Assembly: GCA_041861885.1 (NCBI GenBank)
Contig: JBGVUE010000001.1
Span: 2,220,001 to 2,284,000, forward strand
Length of the DNA stretch: 64,000 bases
Direction of reading: 5' to 3'
Source of the DNA: Haloimpatiens sp. FM7315
GTDB lineage: Bacteria > Bacillota > Clostridia > Clostridiales > Clostridiaceae
Shown: positions 8,855-19,383 of the stretch, one piece after another
Layout: each line of letters begins with the position of its first letter
How positions within the stretch are numbered: the first letter of the stretch is position 1
Notes under the pieces: model-generated
The model's database searches: none
What the model saw: only the letters and a program-made list of their open reading frames with translations
What the model was told of the DNA's origin: nothing
Translations under genes and position numbers: made by a program

Positions 8855-11470
8855 TTACTTGGCTTCGTACCAATTATCTCCCCAATTAACATCTACCTCT
8901 AAAGGAACTGAAAGTTTTATTACATTTTCCATTTCCTCTTTAACTATTTTTTTAACTTCCTCTAGCTCGCTTTTATAAACATTCAAAATAAGCTCGTCAT
9001 GTACCTGAAGTATTACTTCACTTTTCAGATTTTTTTCCTTTAATTTGTTATATACATTTATCATAGCAATTTTTATTATATCCGCTGCACTACCTTGTAT
9101 TGGTGTATTCATTGCAAGTCTTTCTCCAAAAGACTTAACTATCTTATTGGATGAACCAATTTCCGGAATAAATCTTCTTCTATTTAAAATAGTCTCAACA
9201 CAAAGCTCCTTTTTAGCTTTCTCAACGATGTTCAAAAGATACTCTTTTACCTTTGGATATCTACTAAAATAAGTATCTATATACTCTTTAGCTTCTTTTC
9301 TTGATATTTTTAAATCCTTTGCTAAGCTAAAATCACTTATTCCATAAACTATTCCAAAATTTACTGCCTTAGCTCTACTTCTCATAAGTGAAGTAACCTC
9401 CAAAATTGGCACTCCAAAAACTTCTGAAGCTGTCTTTGTGTGAATATCACTATGATGTTTAAAGGCATCAATCATATTCTCATCTCCAGCAATATGTGCA
9501 AGAACTCTAAGTTCAATTTGAGAATAGTCTGCAGATAAAATAACACAGTTTTCATTTTCAGGAACAAAAACCTTTCTTATTTCCCTTCCCATTTCGTATT
9601 TTATAGGGATGTTTTGAAGATTAGGTTCTGTACTCGAAAGCCTTCCTGTAGTTGTAACAGTTTGATTGAAACTGGAATGAATTTTTCCATCAACATCTAT
9701 TACATTTTTTAAGCCTTCTACATAAGTTGAATACAGCTTAGTTATCTGTCTATAAACCATGATCTTTTCAATTATAGGGTGTTTATCCTCTAGTTTTGCA
9801 AGGACTTCTGCGTTAGTTGAATAACCTGTCTTAGTTTTTTTAATCACAGGTAAATCTAATTTTTCAAATAATATTTTACCAAGCTGTTTTGGAGAATTAA
9901 TATTAAATTCTTCTTCAGAAAGCTCATAAATTTCCTTTTGTATTTTTTCGATTTCTTTACTAAATTTTGTACCTAATTCCTCTAAAATAGGTTTATTTAT
10001 ACTAAAGCCTTCTGTTTCCATAGAAGCTAAAACCTTTGTTAATGGTTCTTCAACTTCATATAATAATTTCTCCAAATTAAGATTTTGAATTTCTTCTTTT
10101 AATTTTTCATCAAGTTTTTCAAGTAATACGACTTTTTTAATATAGCTATTTTCTTCATCTTCTTTTAATGATATAAATAAATACTGCTCTATAAGCTCTG
10201 AAAGGTCATAAAGAGATTTAGAAGAATCTATTAAGTAAGCTAATATCTCCGTATCTTCCTTAACTCCACACATATCTATATGAAGTTTTTTAAAAATCAT
10301 GTATGGCTTTTTCGCACTGTGAAGAACTTTTTTTAGATTTTTATCTTCAAATATTTTTTTCAAAATTTCTAAAGATTCTTCCCTTGAATCTTCTAATAAT
10401 TTTTTTATATTTATTATATAATTGTTTTCTCCATTATGAATATATATTTTAGAAAATTCACATTTTGAATATATATTTTCATTTAAAATCTCAAATAATA
10501 CATATATCTTTTCTTTTAATTTTCCTTCACAATCTTGAAGTTTTTTCAAATCATTAATTTCCTCAAAACTTAAATCTTCTTCAACTTCTTCTGCAATTTG
10601 TGATTTTGGAAGTTTATCTAAAAATGTTTTAAACTGAAGTTTTATAAAAGTCTTTCTAAGACCCTCTGCATCGTAATTATCTTTAGACCTTATAGAATCT
10701 AAATCTATGTCTATTGGAACCAATGTTATTATAGTTGCAAGTCTCTTACTAAGAACTGCTTGCTCACTATATTCAGTTAAATTTTCCTTTAATTTTTTTC
10801 CACTTATATTTTCGATATTTGAAAGAACATTTTCTACGCTTCCATATTCTTTTATAAGTTTATATGCAGTCTTTTCACCTATACCCGGAACTCCAGGTAT
10901 ATTATCAGATGAATCCCCCATTAATCCTTTAACATCTATAAACTGCTTTGGAGTAACTCCTAATTCTTCAATCATACGCTTACTATCGTATATCTCAACT
11001 TGAGTCATACCTTTTTTATTTATAATTACTTTTACGTTGTCTGTAGCTAGTTGAAGGGCATCCCTGTCTCCTGTTACTATATAAACTTCTATATCTTGAT
11101 TTTCTGCACATACTGATAAAGTACCTATTAAATCATCTGCTTCAAAGCCTTCAATTTCAAAAATATCTATAGCGAATTTATTTAATATGTCCTTTATAAT
11201 AGGCATTTGTTCTAATAATTCAGGAGGTGTCTTTTTTCTTCCTGCTTTATATGCACTGTACTCCTTATGTCTAAAAGTTGGAGCTTTTTTGTCAAAAGCA
11301 CAAACTATATAATCAGGTTTAATATCTTCCTTCATTTTTAAAAGCATAGTTAAAAAGCCATATATAGCATTAGTATGTACTCCCTCAGAGTTGGTAAGCT
11401 CTGGCAATGCATAAAAAGCTCTATACATAAGGCTATTGCCGTCTAAAATCAATAACTTCTCTTTACTCAT
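8855..11470 (-). CDS. polA: DNA polymerase I with degenerate 3'-5' exonuclease domain
   Basis: 871 residues. The N-terminal 5'-3' exonuclease domain (LLILDGNSLMYRAFYALP, GDRDALQL, GLMGDSSDNIPGVPGIGEKTA) is complete. The middle domain keeps its shape but lacks the proofreading residues: the usual DxE strand reads VLFEILNEN and the usual NxKxD reads SAKKPYM, so 3'-5' activity is probably lost, as in many Firmicute enzymes. The polymerase domain has motif A (LSADYSQIELRVLAHIAGD), motif B (RSRAKAVNFGIVYGIS) and motif C (QVHDELIL). It fills gaps and removes RNA primers in replication and repair. First gene of the polA-coaE-SLT unit. Confidence 0.97.
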   Translation of the reverse strand: MSKEKLLILDGNSLMYRAFYALPELTNSEGVHTNAIYGFLTMLLKMKEDIKPDYIVCAFDKKAPTFRHKEYSAYKAGRKKTPPELLEQMPIIKDILNKFAIDIFEIEGFEADDLIGTLSVCAENQDIEVYIVTGDRDALQLATDNVKVIINKKGMTQVEIYDSKRMIEELGVTPKQFIDVKGLMGDSSDNIPGVPGIGEKTAYKLIKEYGSVENVLSNIENISGKKLKENLTEYSEQAVLSKRLATIITLVPIDIDLDSIRSKDNYDAEGLRKTFIKLQFKTFLDKLPKSQIAEEVEEDLSFEEINDLKKLQDCEGKLKEKIYVLFEILNENIYSKCEFSKIYIHNGENNYIINIKKLLEDSREESLEILKKIFEDKNLKKVLHSAKKPYMIFKKLHIDMCGVKEDTEILAYLIDSSKSLYDLSELIEQYLFISLKEDEENSYIKKVVLLEKLDEKLKEEIQNLNLEKLLYEVEEPLTKVLASMETEGFSINKPILEELGTKFSKEIEKIQKEIYELSEEEFNINSPKQLGKILFEKLDLPVIKKTKTGYSTNAEVLAKLEDKHPIIEKIMVYRQITKLYSTYVEGLKNVIDVDGKIHSSFNQTVTTTGRLSSTEPNLQNIPIKYEMGREIRKVFVPENENCVILSADYSQIELRVLAHIAGDENMIDAFKHHSDIHTKTASEVFGVPILEVTSLMRSRAKAVNFGIVYGISDFSLAKDLKISRKEAKEYIDTYFSRYPKVKEYLLNIVEKAKKELCVETILNRRRFIPEIGSSNKIVKSFGERLAMNTPIQGSAADIIKIAMINVYNKLKEKNLKSEVILQVHDELILNVYKSELEEVKKIVKEEMENVIKLSVPLEVDVNWGDNWYEAK

Positions 11471-11635
11471 ATTACTACTCCCTTCAAACTGAAAACGCCA
11501 CTAAAACATGGATTCAAATTCTAATACTAAACTGCTAAACATTATAGTATTATTAGTTTATTATATCATTAATTCTAGTTTTTAATCTAGTTTTATTAAT
11601 ATACTAACATTTCTTAATGTTTTAACAGAGTAATA

Positions 11636-12553
11636 TTAAAATATGCTTAAATCCAATTGCTTTGATAATTCCTCTAAAACTTTAATTCCAGCTACACTAT
11701 TTCCCTTTTCATCTAAGGAAGTGCCAAAAACACCTATACCCATTCTTCTAGGAACACAAGCAAGTATTCCTCCACCTACGCCACTTTTTCCAGGAACTCC
11801 TATATCTACGGCGAATTTACCAGATGCATCATACATTCCACAAGTAACCATAATAGTTTTAACTATTCTTGCTGTATCTCTTGGAACTATTCTCTCTCCA
11901 CTTGAAGGTAATACACCATCATTTGCAAGCATTGCCCCTATTCTTGCAAGGTCTTTGCAGGTTACTTCTAAAGAACATTGTTTAAAGTAAACATCTAGTA
12001 TTTCTTCCACATTTCCATCTAAGACTCCTGTGCTTTTCATAAAATATCCTAAAGCTCTATTCCTATTGCCTGTTTCTTTTTCCGATTTATATACATTTTG
12101 GTTAATATCCATAGCTGGATTGCCACTTATCTTTCTTGCGAACTTTAATATTCTTTGAAAAACTTCATCAGAATCTTTTCCAGCTATCATAGAAACAGTT
12201 GCTATAGCTCCAGCATTTATCATAGGATTTATTGGCTTATGTGGATCTTTAATCTCTAAATTTATTATTGAATTAAAAGATGTTTCTGTAGGCTCCATCC
12301 CTACCTTTGAAAACACATAATCCTTTCCATTATCAAGTATAGCAAGCATAAGGGTTATTATTTTAGATATACTTTGTATTGTAAATTTCTTATTAAAATC
12401 TCCTGAAAAATACTCTTCCCCAGATAAAGTACATACGTATATCCCTAGTAAATCAGGATCCATTTTATAAAGTTCTGGTATATAGGATGCAACCTTTCCT
12501 TCCTTAGTCCATTTTTTATTATTTTCGATTATAGAATTAAGTAATCTATTCAT
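11636..12553 (-). CDS. glsA: glutaminase
   Basis: About 305 residues from ATG 12553, which has GGGGGG upstream; the longer TTG frame start lacks a site. The Ser-x-x-Lys catalytic pair is in TIQSISKIITLML (about residue 60), and the NPMINAGAIAT and GVPGKSGVGGGILACVP blocks are typical of the serine-dependent beta-lactamase-like glutaminases. It converts glutamine to glutamate and ammonia in the cytoplasm. It appears to be monocistronic. Confidence 0.95.
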   Translation of the reverse strand: MNRLLNSIIENNKKWTKEGKVASYIPELYKMDPDLLGIYVCTLSGEEYFSGDFNKKFTIQSISKIITLMLAILDNGKDYVFSKVGMEPTETSFNSIINLEIKDPHKPINPMINAGAIATVSMIAGKDSDEVFQRILKFARKISGNPAMDINQNVYKSEKETGNRNRALGYFMKSTGVLDGNVEEILDVYFKQCSLEVTCKDLARIGAMLANDGVLPSSGERIVPRDTARIVKTIMVTCGMYDASGKFAVDIGVPGKSGVGGGILACVPRRMGIGVFGTSLDEKGNSVAGIKVLEELSKQLDLSIF

Positions 12554-12721
12554 ATGTATATCCCCCCGATTATACAATATTCTATGTAGATATTATGTCA
12601 TTTTTATTATATAACGTTTTCATGCATAATAAAACATACTTTGTATTAAAAATCCTTAACTAATTTTAACTTTTACTTGCATAATATATATATATATGGT
12701 ATTATAATCTTCGTGAGATAT

Positions 12722-12808
12722 GCCGCTGTGATGGAATTGGCAGACGTAGCGGACTCAAAATCCGCCGGTAGCGATACCGTACCGGTTCGACTCCGGTCAG
12801 CGGCACCA
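12722..12808 (+). tRNA. tRNA-Leu (anticodon CAA)
   Basis: Acceptor stem GCCGCTG pairs with CAGCGGC and is followed by an encoded ACCA end. The anticodon stem GCGGA/TCCGC closes the loop CTCAAAA, giving anticodon CAA. The long variable arm CGGTAGCGATACCG and the TTCGACTC T-loop identify it as a class II leucine tRNA that reads UUG. It stands alone. Confidence 0.97.
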
Positions 12809-12824
12809 AAATTTGGTTTAAAAA

Positions 12825-12866
12825 AAGCCACCCTGTTTTCTAATTTGAAGACAGGGTGGCTTCTTT
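12825..12866 (+). terminator. terminator after tRNA-Leu
   Basis: Strong stem GCCACCCTGTTTTC / GAAGACAGGGTGGC followed by T-rich sequence, 17 bases after the tRNA end. Confidence 0.85.
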
Positions 12867-13032
12867 TAATCTAGCTTTAGATTATACTGTATAAAATCCT
12901 TTCATAGAAAATCAGTTTTTTAAGGACTCTAATATTTTTTCATATATTTTAAAATCCTATGATATAATAATTATTATTAAATAATATTTTTTAAATAGAT
13001 TTCAAATAATTCTAAAATAAAGGAGAACGAAA

Positions 13033-13888
13033 ATGAATTATAGTAAATTAAATAGTAAAACCAAAGGAATTATTTTTATAATATTATCCGCCTTTGGATT
13101 TGCCATGATGTCTGCTTTTATCAAACTATCAGGGGATCTACCATCCTTTCAAAAACTTTTTTTAGAAACATAGTATCCCTTCTAGTTGCTGCTTTTTTAA
13201 TAACAAATCACAAAAGCAAATTTTTGGTAAAAGAGAAAATCAAAGAAAATTAATTTTAAGATCAACCTTTGGTACACTAGGAATAATTTTAAACTATTAC
13301 GCCATAGATAGACTTATTTTATCAGATGCAAATATACTAAATAAGCTAAGTCCATTTTTTGTTATTATTTTTTCCTTCATATTCCTAAAAGAAAAAATAA
13401 ATAAAAAGCAAATTTTAGCTATAATAACTGCCTTTATTGGTGCTTTATTTATAATAAAACCTTCCTTTAGTTCAGAAATGCTTCCAGCAATTATCGGAAC
13501 TTTTGGAGGAATTTTTGCAGCAGCTGCCTATACTACAGTGAGATCTTTAAGTGGAAAAGAAAATCCAGATACTATAGTGTTTTATTTTTCATTCTTTTCA
13601 AGCCTTGTTACCTTGCCGCTTACTATTATTTCTTATAAGCCTATGGCATTAATTCAATTACTATACTTGATTTTAGCAGGAGTTTTTGCAAGCTTAGGCC
13701 AGTTTGGCATAACCTTTGCGTATAAGTACGCTGCAGCAAAAGATATATCAATATTTGACTATACAAATATTATATTCTCTGCATTTATTAGTTTAGTTTT
13801 GTTCGGAGTACTTCCAGACTATTTAAGTGTCATTGGTTATATAATTATATTTTTATCATCACTTTATATGCTAATTTTTAATAAATAA
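13033..13888 (+). CDS. EamA/DMT-family transporter (two frameshifts)
   Basis: Restored length is about 285 residues with around ten hydrophobic segments in two repeated halves, as expected for the drug/metabolite transporter superfamily. ATG at 13033 follows AAAGGAGAACG. The reading frame is lost twice: at the T7 run at 13156-13162 (…PSFQKLFFRNIVS… if one T is added) and at the T5 run at 13221-13225 (…FFGKRENQRKLILRSTFGTLG…). Both repairs restore the familiar RSTFGTLGI and DANILNKLSPFFVIIFSFIFLKE segments. These proteins export metabolites or act as permeases in the membrane; the substrate is unknown. Confidence 0.83.
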
Positions 13889-13893
13889 AGTCT

Positions 13894-13938
13894 AAAAAAG
13901 TCATGAAAAATATTGAGTATTTTTCATGACTTTTTATT
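13894..13938. terminator. bidirectional intrinsic terminator
   Basis: Stem AAAAAGTCATGAAAAATA / TATTTTTCATGACTTTTT, between convergent genes. Confidence 0.85.
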
Positions 13939-13947
13939 TTATATACT

Positions 13948-15327
13948 TTACTGTGGAGGATTACACTGAGAACAAGGTTCATAGCCTTGTGCTTTAGCTT
14001 CCTCTAAAGTAACTTTCCTTGCCTTTTTAGGGTTCACCCTTCCACAATTAGGTATAGAATGATATTTAGATCCTGTAGCTGACAGCCATACACTACCAGT
14101 ATTAGCAGCTTTAGTAGTTGTGGCTTGTTTATTTACCTTTGCAGCAGGTTTTTTAGTTATAACTGTTTTCTTTGAATTACTATTACTGCTTGATACTGTG
14201 CTTTTAGTATTGCTTGAGGCTTTCTCTCCCTCGCCACTAAAGTTATAATTTCCAGGTTTTGTACTAAAACTTATATTGTTTCCATCACTACTTGCTACTA
14301 TAGTACCGCATTGATCTGTTCTATAAACTGGTATTCCCTTGTCCTTAAGTCTATTCATAGTTCCCTTATGAGGATGACCATATTTATTATTAACTCCACA
14401 ACTTATTATGGCATATTTAGGATTTACCTTGCTTAAGAAATTAGCACAGGTAGAAGAACTGCTTCCATGATGTCCTACTTTTAATACATCTGATTTTAAA
14501 TTAAAACCTTTTTTAACAATTTCCATTTCAGAAACTGCTTCAGCATCACCTGTAAAAAGGAAAGAATTATTGCCAAATTGAACTTTTATTACTATGGAAT
14601 AATTATTTAAATCTTTATACTGGCTACTATTAGGTGCTAATATTGTGCAAACTGCCTGTCCAAGTTTAAAGCTTTCTCCACCCTTAGGAGCTATAGCCTT
14701 TAAATTTTTATTTTTCATTGCATTAATTAAATCTTTAAAGGTTTTTGTGTTCGATGTAATTTTGGGCAAATAAACTTTACCAACTTTAAGAGAATTAATT
14801 ATGTAATCTAGTCCTCCTATATGATCCTCATGGGGATGGGTACCAACTAAAAACTCCAAGTTACTTACCCCATTATTTTGTAAATAATCTTTTACTAAAC
14901 TTCCATCTTCGTTGTTCCCTCCATCTATAAGCATAGAATGGCTTCCCTGCTGAATAAGTATGGAATCAGCTTGTCCAACATTAATATAATGAATCTTAAT
15001 ATTTCCTATAGCTTCATTTTTGGATTTAGAACTTGTTTTTACCATTATTTTATTACCTTCTGATTTATTTTCAGCATCCTTTGAAGAAACTTTAGCCTTA
15101 CTACTTTCAGTAGCTACACTACTATTTGTAGCTACTTTTTTATTTGTTCCTTCACTAGAACTTACCTCTGGAGTTAAAAACGAGGCCATTATAACAACTA
15201 TAATAGCTGCTAATACTCCTTTAAGGTTATTTTTAACTTTTCCATTTTTCTTAATTAAAGAAACCACAGTAAGTACTAAAAATATAACAAAAGCTAAACT
15301 TCCTATAGTTTCTGCAAATTTAAACAT
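13948..15327 (-). CDS. ComEC-like metallo-beta-lactamase-fold hydrolase with C-terminal Cys motif
   Basis: 459 residues. Two N-terminal hydrophobic segments (residues 5-24 and about 37-53) anchor a Ser/Lys-rich linker and then a metallo-beta-lactamase domain (about 105-345): VGQADSILIQ, LIDGGN, the metal-binding THPHEDHIGGLD, FTGDAE and VGHHGSSSST. This is the same domain as the extracellular module of the DNA-uptake channel ComEC, but no channel domain is present. The last 45 residues form a small Cys/His module (YHSIPNCGR … EPCSQCNPP) like the zinc-binding Ada-type tails of secreted nucleases. The combination suggests an extracytoplasmic nuclease or phosphodiesterase; the substrate is inferred, not shown. 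Confidence 0.85.
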   Translation of the reverse strand: MFKFAETIGSLAFVIFLVLTVVSLIKKNGKVKNNLKGVLAAIIVVIMASFLTPEVSSSEGTNKKVATNSSVATESSKAKVSSKDAENKSEGNKIMVKTSSKSKNEAIGNIKIHYINVGQADSILIQQGSHSMLIDGGNNEDGSLVKDYLQNNGVSNLEFLVGTHPHEDHIGGLDYIINSLKVGKVYLPKITSNTKTFKDLINAMKNKNLKAIAPKGGESFKLGQAVCTILAPNSSQYKDLNNYSIVIKVQFGNNSFLFTGDAEAVSEMEIVKKGFNLKSDVLKVGHHGSSSSTCANFLSKVNPKYAIISCGVNNKYGHPHKGTMNRLKDKGIPVYRTDQCGTIVASSDGNNISFSTKPGNYNFSGEGEKASSNTKSTVSSSNSNSKKTVITKKPAAKVNKQATTTKAANTGSVWLSATGSKYHSIPNCGRVNPKKARKVTLEEAKAQGYEPCSQCNPPQ

Positions 15328-15420
15328 AAATTACCCCTCCTTTATTTCTATTTCAATATAATAATACGCAATTTTGTATGTTTTGTAAATTATATGGGAC
15401 TCTATTATATTTTAATAATA

Positions 15421-15468
15421 AAAAACAAGCCTTATAAATAAAATGTATCTATAAGAACTTGTTTTTAT
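15421..15468. terminator. intrinsic terminator
   Basis: Imperfect stem AAAACAAG..TTATA / TATAA..CTTGTTTTT between the natB-like gene and the hydrolase gene, both on the minus strand. It would end the natAB transcript. Confidence 0.6.
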
Positions 15469-15496
15469 TAGCTGTTATTTACAATTTTAAATACAA

Positions 15497-16681
15497 TTAA
15501 GTTCTGAATATAACCTCTTCCTTGCTAAACATATATCTAGCAAAACCTATAGCTAAAACAATGTATACAACCATCCATGCAAATAATATAGCTAAATGCA
15601 AAGGATTAAATATACCTAAAATAAGCTCTTTTATTACTGCTGTAGCATTTACTACAGGTATATTTAAAAATAACATTGACATAGTTTTTGGTTCTATAAA
15701 ATACGAAGTAAATCCAAGCATCCCAGCAAAAGTTAAAGGCATTAAATAAGTTTGAGCCTCTTTAAAAGATCTTGCATATATACTTATCGCAAGAGCTAAA
15801 GCTCCAAAAGCCATAGTTAAAAGCACTGTTATTATGCCCATTATAAGTAACCCTTTAGGATCAAATCCAAGTTTAGCTCCCTGAACTCCATAATTAAAAG
15901 CTTCTGGAGATATTTTCATAGATATAGATATACCTGCAATAAAGGCTAAGGAAGTCACAATACCCATAGTGGTAATTGCTAAAAATTTTCCCCAAAGTAA
16001 AGACATTCGACTTGCCTGAGTAGTTAATAAAGGTTCTAAGGTGCCTCTTTCCTTTTCACCTGCTCCAAGGTCTGTTGCTGAAGCAATAGGTCCTGAGGCT
16101 GCAAACATTATAAGCATCATTGGAAGCATTAAAGATAGCATCATTTTTCCCATGCCATCATCCTTTTTCTCTGTAGATTTTATTACAGTATTTAAAGGTG
16201 TTAAAATTGACGCATCAATGTTTTTCTCCTTAAGCCTTGTTGTAACTATTTCTTTTGAATAAGCCTCGATAAGTCCATTTATTTCACCCATAGCCATATT
16301 AGATTTTTGACTTGAGTTATCTAGAGTTATTGTTATATTGGCTTTTTTCTCCTCCTCTACATTTTTATCAAAATCCGAAGGAATTTCTAAACCCAAAAGT
16401 AACTTTCCCTCTTCTACGTCCTTTAAGATATTTTTAGAATCTATTAATTTTATATTTTTTTGCGCCTTTACAAATTGCCCAAATCTACTATTTCCTTTAT
16501 CTACTATAGCAATTTTCATATCTTTTTTTACAGAATCCACATTACTCTTTATTCCCTTGCCCATAAATCCAAAAATTATAGGATATAGCAAAAGAGGTAT
16601 TAATATTGCAGCAAAAATAGTCTTCTTGTCTCTAAACATATCTTTTAATTCTTTTTTGTAAACAATAGAAACTATATTCAT
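15497..16681 (-). CDS. natB: ABC-2-type export permease, NatB-like
   Basis: 394 residues. One N-terminal membrane segment (about 24-42), a large extracytoplasmic domain of about 140 residues, then five to six membrane segments starting near residue 180, containing the ATDLGAGEKERGTLEPLLTTQ coupling region characteristic of NatB/YhaP permeases. It pairs with the ATPase gene immediately upstream, with the ATPase stop and permease start overlapping at 16681. NatAB systems export sodium in Bacillus, but this family also contains peptide or toxin exporters, so the substrate here is an inference from similarity. Confidence 0.85.
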   Translation of the reverse strand: MNIVSIVYKKELKDMFRDKKTIFAAILIPLLLYPIIFGFMGKGIKSNVDSVKKDMKIAIVDKGNSRFGQFVKAQKNIKLIDSKNILKDVEEGKLLLGLEIPSDFDKNVEEEKKANITITLDNSSQKSNMAMGEINGLIEAYSKEIVTTRLKEKNIDASILTPLNTVIKSTEKKDDGMGKMMLSLMLPMMLIMFAASGPIASATDLGAGEKERGTLEPLLTTQASRMSLLWGKFLAITTMGIVTSLAFIAGISISMKISPEAFNYGVQGAKLGFDPKGLLIMGIITVLLTMAFGALALAISIYARSFKEAQTYLMPLTFAGMLGFTSYFIEPKTMSMLFLNIPVVNATAVIKELILGIFNPLHLAILFAWMVVYIVLAIGFARYMFSKEEVIFRT

Positions 16682-17403
16682 TACTTATCACCTACCAATT
16701 TTATGAATATTTCTTCCATATCACTACTATTGTATCTTTCTTTAAAATACTCTAAAGTTCCTTCATCTACTATACTTCCTTTATTTAATACAATGATTCT
16801 GTCACAAAGTTTTTCAACTTCCTGCATACTATGGCTTGAAAAAATAATGGATTTATTTTGCTTTTTACAATCTAAAATAAATTCATGAACAAGCTTTGCA
16901 GCTGTAACATCAAGTCCTGTGGTAGGCTCATCAAATAGCATAACTGTAGGCCTATGTACAATAGAACGAGCAATGGACACCTTTTGTTTCATTCCTCTTG
17001 AAAGTTTTCCAACTCTTCTATCTATATACTCTTTTAATTTTAATTCCTCTACTAAGTATTCTATACTTTCTTCAGCTTGTTTTTTGCCCATGCCATTTAG
17101 CTCAGCAAAATATCGTATATTTTCTCTTACTGTAAGTCTATCGTAAAGTCCAACATCTCCCCCAAATAAAATTCCTATTTCACCTCTAACCTTTTGAGAA
17201 TCATTTATAATGCTATAATTGTTTATTGTAGCATCACCCTCTGTAGGTTTTAGCATAGTTGCAAGCATTCTTAGAGTTGTAGTTTTACCTGCACCATTTT
17301 CTCCCAAAAGCCCTAGTATCTCACCATTTTTTACCTCAAAGCTTATATCCTTAACTGCCTTAACTTCTTTGAAATACTTACTTAATTTTTCAACTTTAAT
17401 CAA
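16681..17403 (-). CDS. natA: ABC transporter ATP-binding protein, NatA-like
   Basis: About 240 residues from TTG 17403, preceded at seven bases by GGAGGGTGG; the upstream in-frame ATG would add 23 atypical Cys/Trp-containing residues. Walker A is GENGAGKTT, the signature is [14 protein letters not shown], Walker B is [12 protein letters not shown] and the H-loop is SSHSMQE. It powers the adjacent permease; the two genes overlap by one base. No frame break. Confidence 0.92.
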   Translation of the reverse strand: MIKVEKLSKYFKEVKAVKDISFEVKNGEILGLLGENGAGKTTTLRMLATMLKPTEGDATINNYSIINDSQKVRGEIGILFGGDVGLYDRLTVRENIRYFAELNGMGKKQAEESIEYLVEELKLKEYIDRRVGKLSRGMKQKVSIARSIVHRPTVMLFDEPTTGLDVTAAKLVHEFILDCKKQNKSIIFSSHSMQEVEKLCDRIIVLNKGSIVDEGTLEYFKERYNSSDMEEIFIKLVGDK

Positions 17404-17653
17404 ATTCCACCCTCCAATACAATTACTAAAGCTAGTCCATTTATTTAATTTTTGGCATACATTACAAAACAAAAATTATTATAGCAATAATACCATATTA
17501 ATTAATTTATAGCAATTATTTAATTAAATATATTACTTTAGTCTTTAAACTTTAACATGAATTTAATACAAAAAAAGATCTACATCCTATATTTAATTAC
17601 TAAACAAATTCAATAGATCCTTTTATTTTTCTATGTTATAGATTTGTCATAAG

Positions 17654-18962
17654 TTAGTCTTCTCTTAATACATTAATATCTTTTCCTTCTAACACCTTAT
17701 TCATATTTCTTACTGCACACATTTTTCCGCACATAGTACAAGTATGTTCATCCTTTGGAATAGATTCTTCTCTGTATTTTTTAGGTTTTTCAGGTTCTAA
17801 AGCTAAATTAAACATTTCATCCCAGTCTAATTTTCTTCTAGCATCTGCCATTTTATTATCTAAATCTCTAGCTCCTTTTATACCTTTTCCAATATCTCCA
17901 GCATGAGCTGCTATTTTTGTTGCAACTATTCCCTCTACCATATCCTCTAAATTTGGAAGTCTTAAATGCTCAGCAGGTGTTACATAGCACAAAAAGTCAA
18001 CACCATAAGAAGCAGCTACTGCACCACCTATAGCATTAGTTATATGATCATATCCAGGAGCTATATCTGTAACTATAGGTCCAAGCACATAAAAAGGAGC
18101 ACCATGGCATAATTTTTTTCTAAAAGCACATTTGATTCAATTTCATTTATTGCCATATGTCCTGGTCCTTCTATAATAACTTGTACATTTCTCTCCCAAG
18201 CTTTTTTGTAAGTTCTCCTAAAGTCATAAGCTCTTTTATTTGTGAAGCATCTGTAGAATCATCTATACATCCTGGTCTACATGCATCTCCTAAGCTAATT
18301 GTTACATCATATTTCTCACAAATATCAAGTATCTTATCGAAATACTCATAAAAAGGATTTTCTCTCTTATTAAGCTCCATCCAAGCATATATTAAAGACC
18401 CACCTCTTGATACTATATTCATACGTCTTTTATTTCTTTTAAATACTTCTGCAGTTTCTAAAGTTATCCCAGCATGGATGGTCATGAAATCCACTCCATC
18501 CTCTGCATGTTTTTCAATAACCTTTAAAAGGTCCTCCACGCTTAGCTCTTTAAGCTCTTTGTCGTAAAATCCTACTGCATCATACATAGGAACAGTTCCT
18601 ATCATAGCTTTAGACATATCTACAAGCCTTCTTCTAAACTCTTCAGTTTTTCCAAAACAGCTTAAGTCCATAATTGACTCTGCCTTCATTTCAATGGCTT
18701 TTTTTACTTTTGAAAGTTCCATATCTATATTACAGCAATCTTTTGATATACCCAAATTTACATTAATTTTTGTTTTTAAACCCTTACCTACACCTTCTGG
18801 ATCTATGTTCTTATGATTCTTATTTGCAGGAATTACTACCTGTCCCTTTGCTATTAAGTCCATTAAATCTTGAACCTTCATATTTTCTTTTTTGGATACA
18901 ATTTCCATCTCCTTGGTAACTATGCCTTTTTTAGCAGCATCCATTTGAGTAGTATATTTCAT
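17654..18962 (-). CDS. thiC: phosphomethylpyrimidine synthase ThiC (two frameshifts)
   Basis: Restored length is about 436 residues, the normal short bacterial form. It converts aminoimidazole ribotide to the HMP-phosphate moiety of thiamine using radical SAM chemistry. The C-terminal cluster ligands CTMCGKMC are visible. The frame ends at 18171 unless the A-run in ELTKK gains one A near 18206, and a second base is needed in the A7 run (T7 at 18113-18119 on the plus strand) to read [24 protein letters not shown] follows AGGGAAGGGG. A TPP riboswitch lies upstream, so expression should drop when thiamine pyrophosphate is plentiful. No other thiamine genes are adjacent. Confidence 0.94.
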
Positions 18963-19109
18963 AATACCCCTTCCCTTCCTTTTTTAGTAAGCTTAATAAT
19001 GCAAAAAGCCTGTGTTTTAGCAAATATGTCATAACTATTCAAGGCTATTATATCTATTTTTAGACATTGAATTAATTTAAAATTATAAAAAATCAAAATT
19101 TAAAAAAGA

Positions 19110-19150
19110 AAATAAAAAATGAGAAAACTTTTTTTCTGCTTTCTCATACA
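19110..19150 (-). terminator. terminator/expression platform of the TPP riboswitch
   Basis: Minus-strand stem TGAGAAAGCAG… / …GTTTTCTCA followed by T6, between the TPP aptamer and thiC. Confidence 0.7.
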
Positions 19151-19207
19151 ATAGACTTTATCATAAATGCACTTCTTTCTTCTAAATGCATCTATAATTC
19201 ATTAAAG

Positions 19208-19295
19208 GCTACTTCCCTACGCTAGAATTATCTATCTCAGGTTATGAGGGTCAGAACATTATCTATCTCAGCTTTTATAAAAGCCCCCTAGTAAC
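19208..19295 (-). promoter_or_regulatory. TPP riboswitch (thi-box) upstream of thiC
   Basis: The minus strand carries the conserved aptamer in order: CTAGGGGGCTT, then AGCTGAGATAGA, ACCC…ACCTGA, and the terminal CTAGCGTAGGGAAG. These are the universal elements of the thiamine pyrophosphate aptamer. A terminator-like hairpin follows at 19150-19110, so control is probably by premature termination. Confidence 0.93.
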
Positions 19296-19383
19296 ATAAA
19301 TATTAAGTTTTATCCTTTTTAATTATAACATAAAAACCTTACATTTTACAAATTTAGTTTTTTATGTGAGAAATCAAACTATT

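Noticed and set aside
12677..12874. A 65-codon open frame across the tRNA-Leu region
   Set aside because: It reads through the tRNA and its terminator, has no ribosome binding site, and encodes nothing recognisable.
17560..17640. A GATCTA/TAGATC pairing between natA and thiC as a terminator
   Set aside because: The arms are short with a bulge and a long loop; the evidence is weaker than for the other terminators listed.
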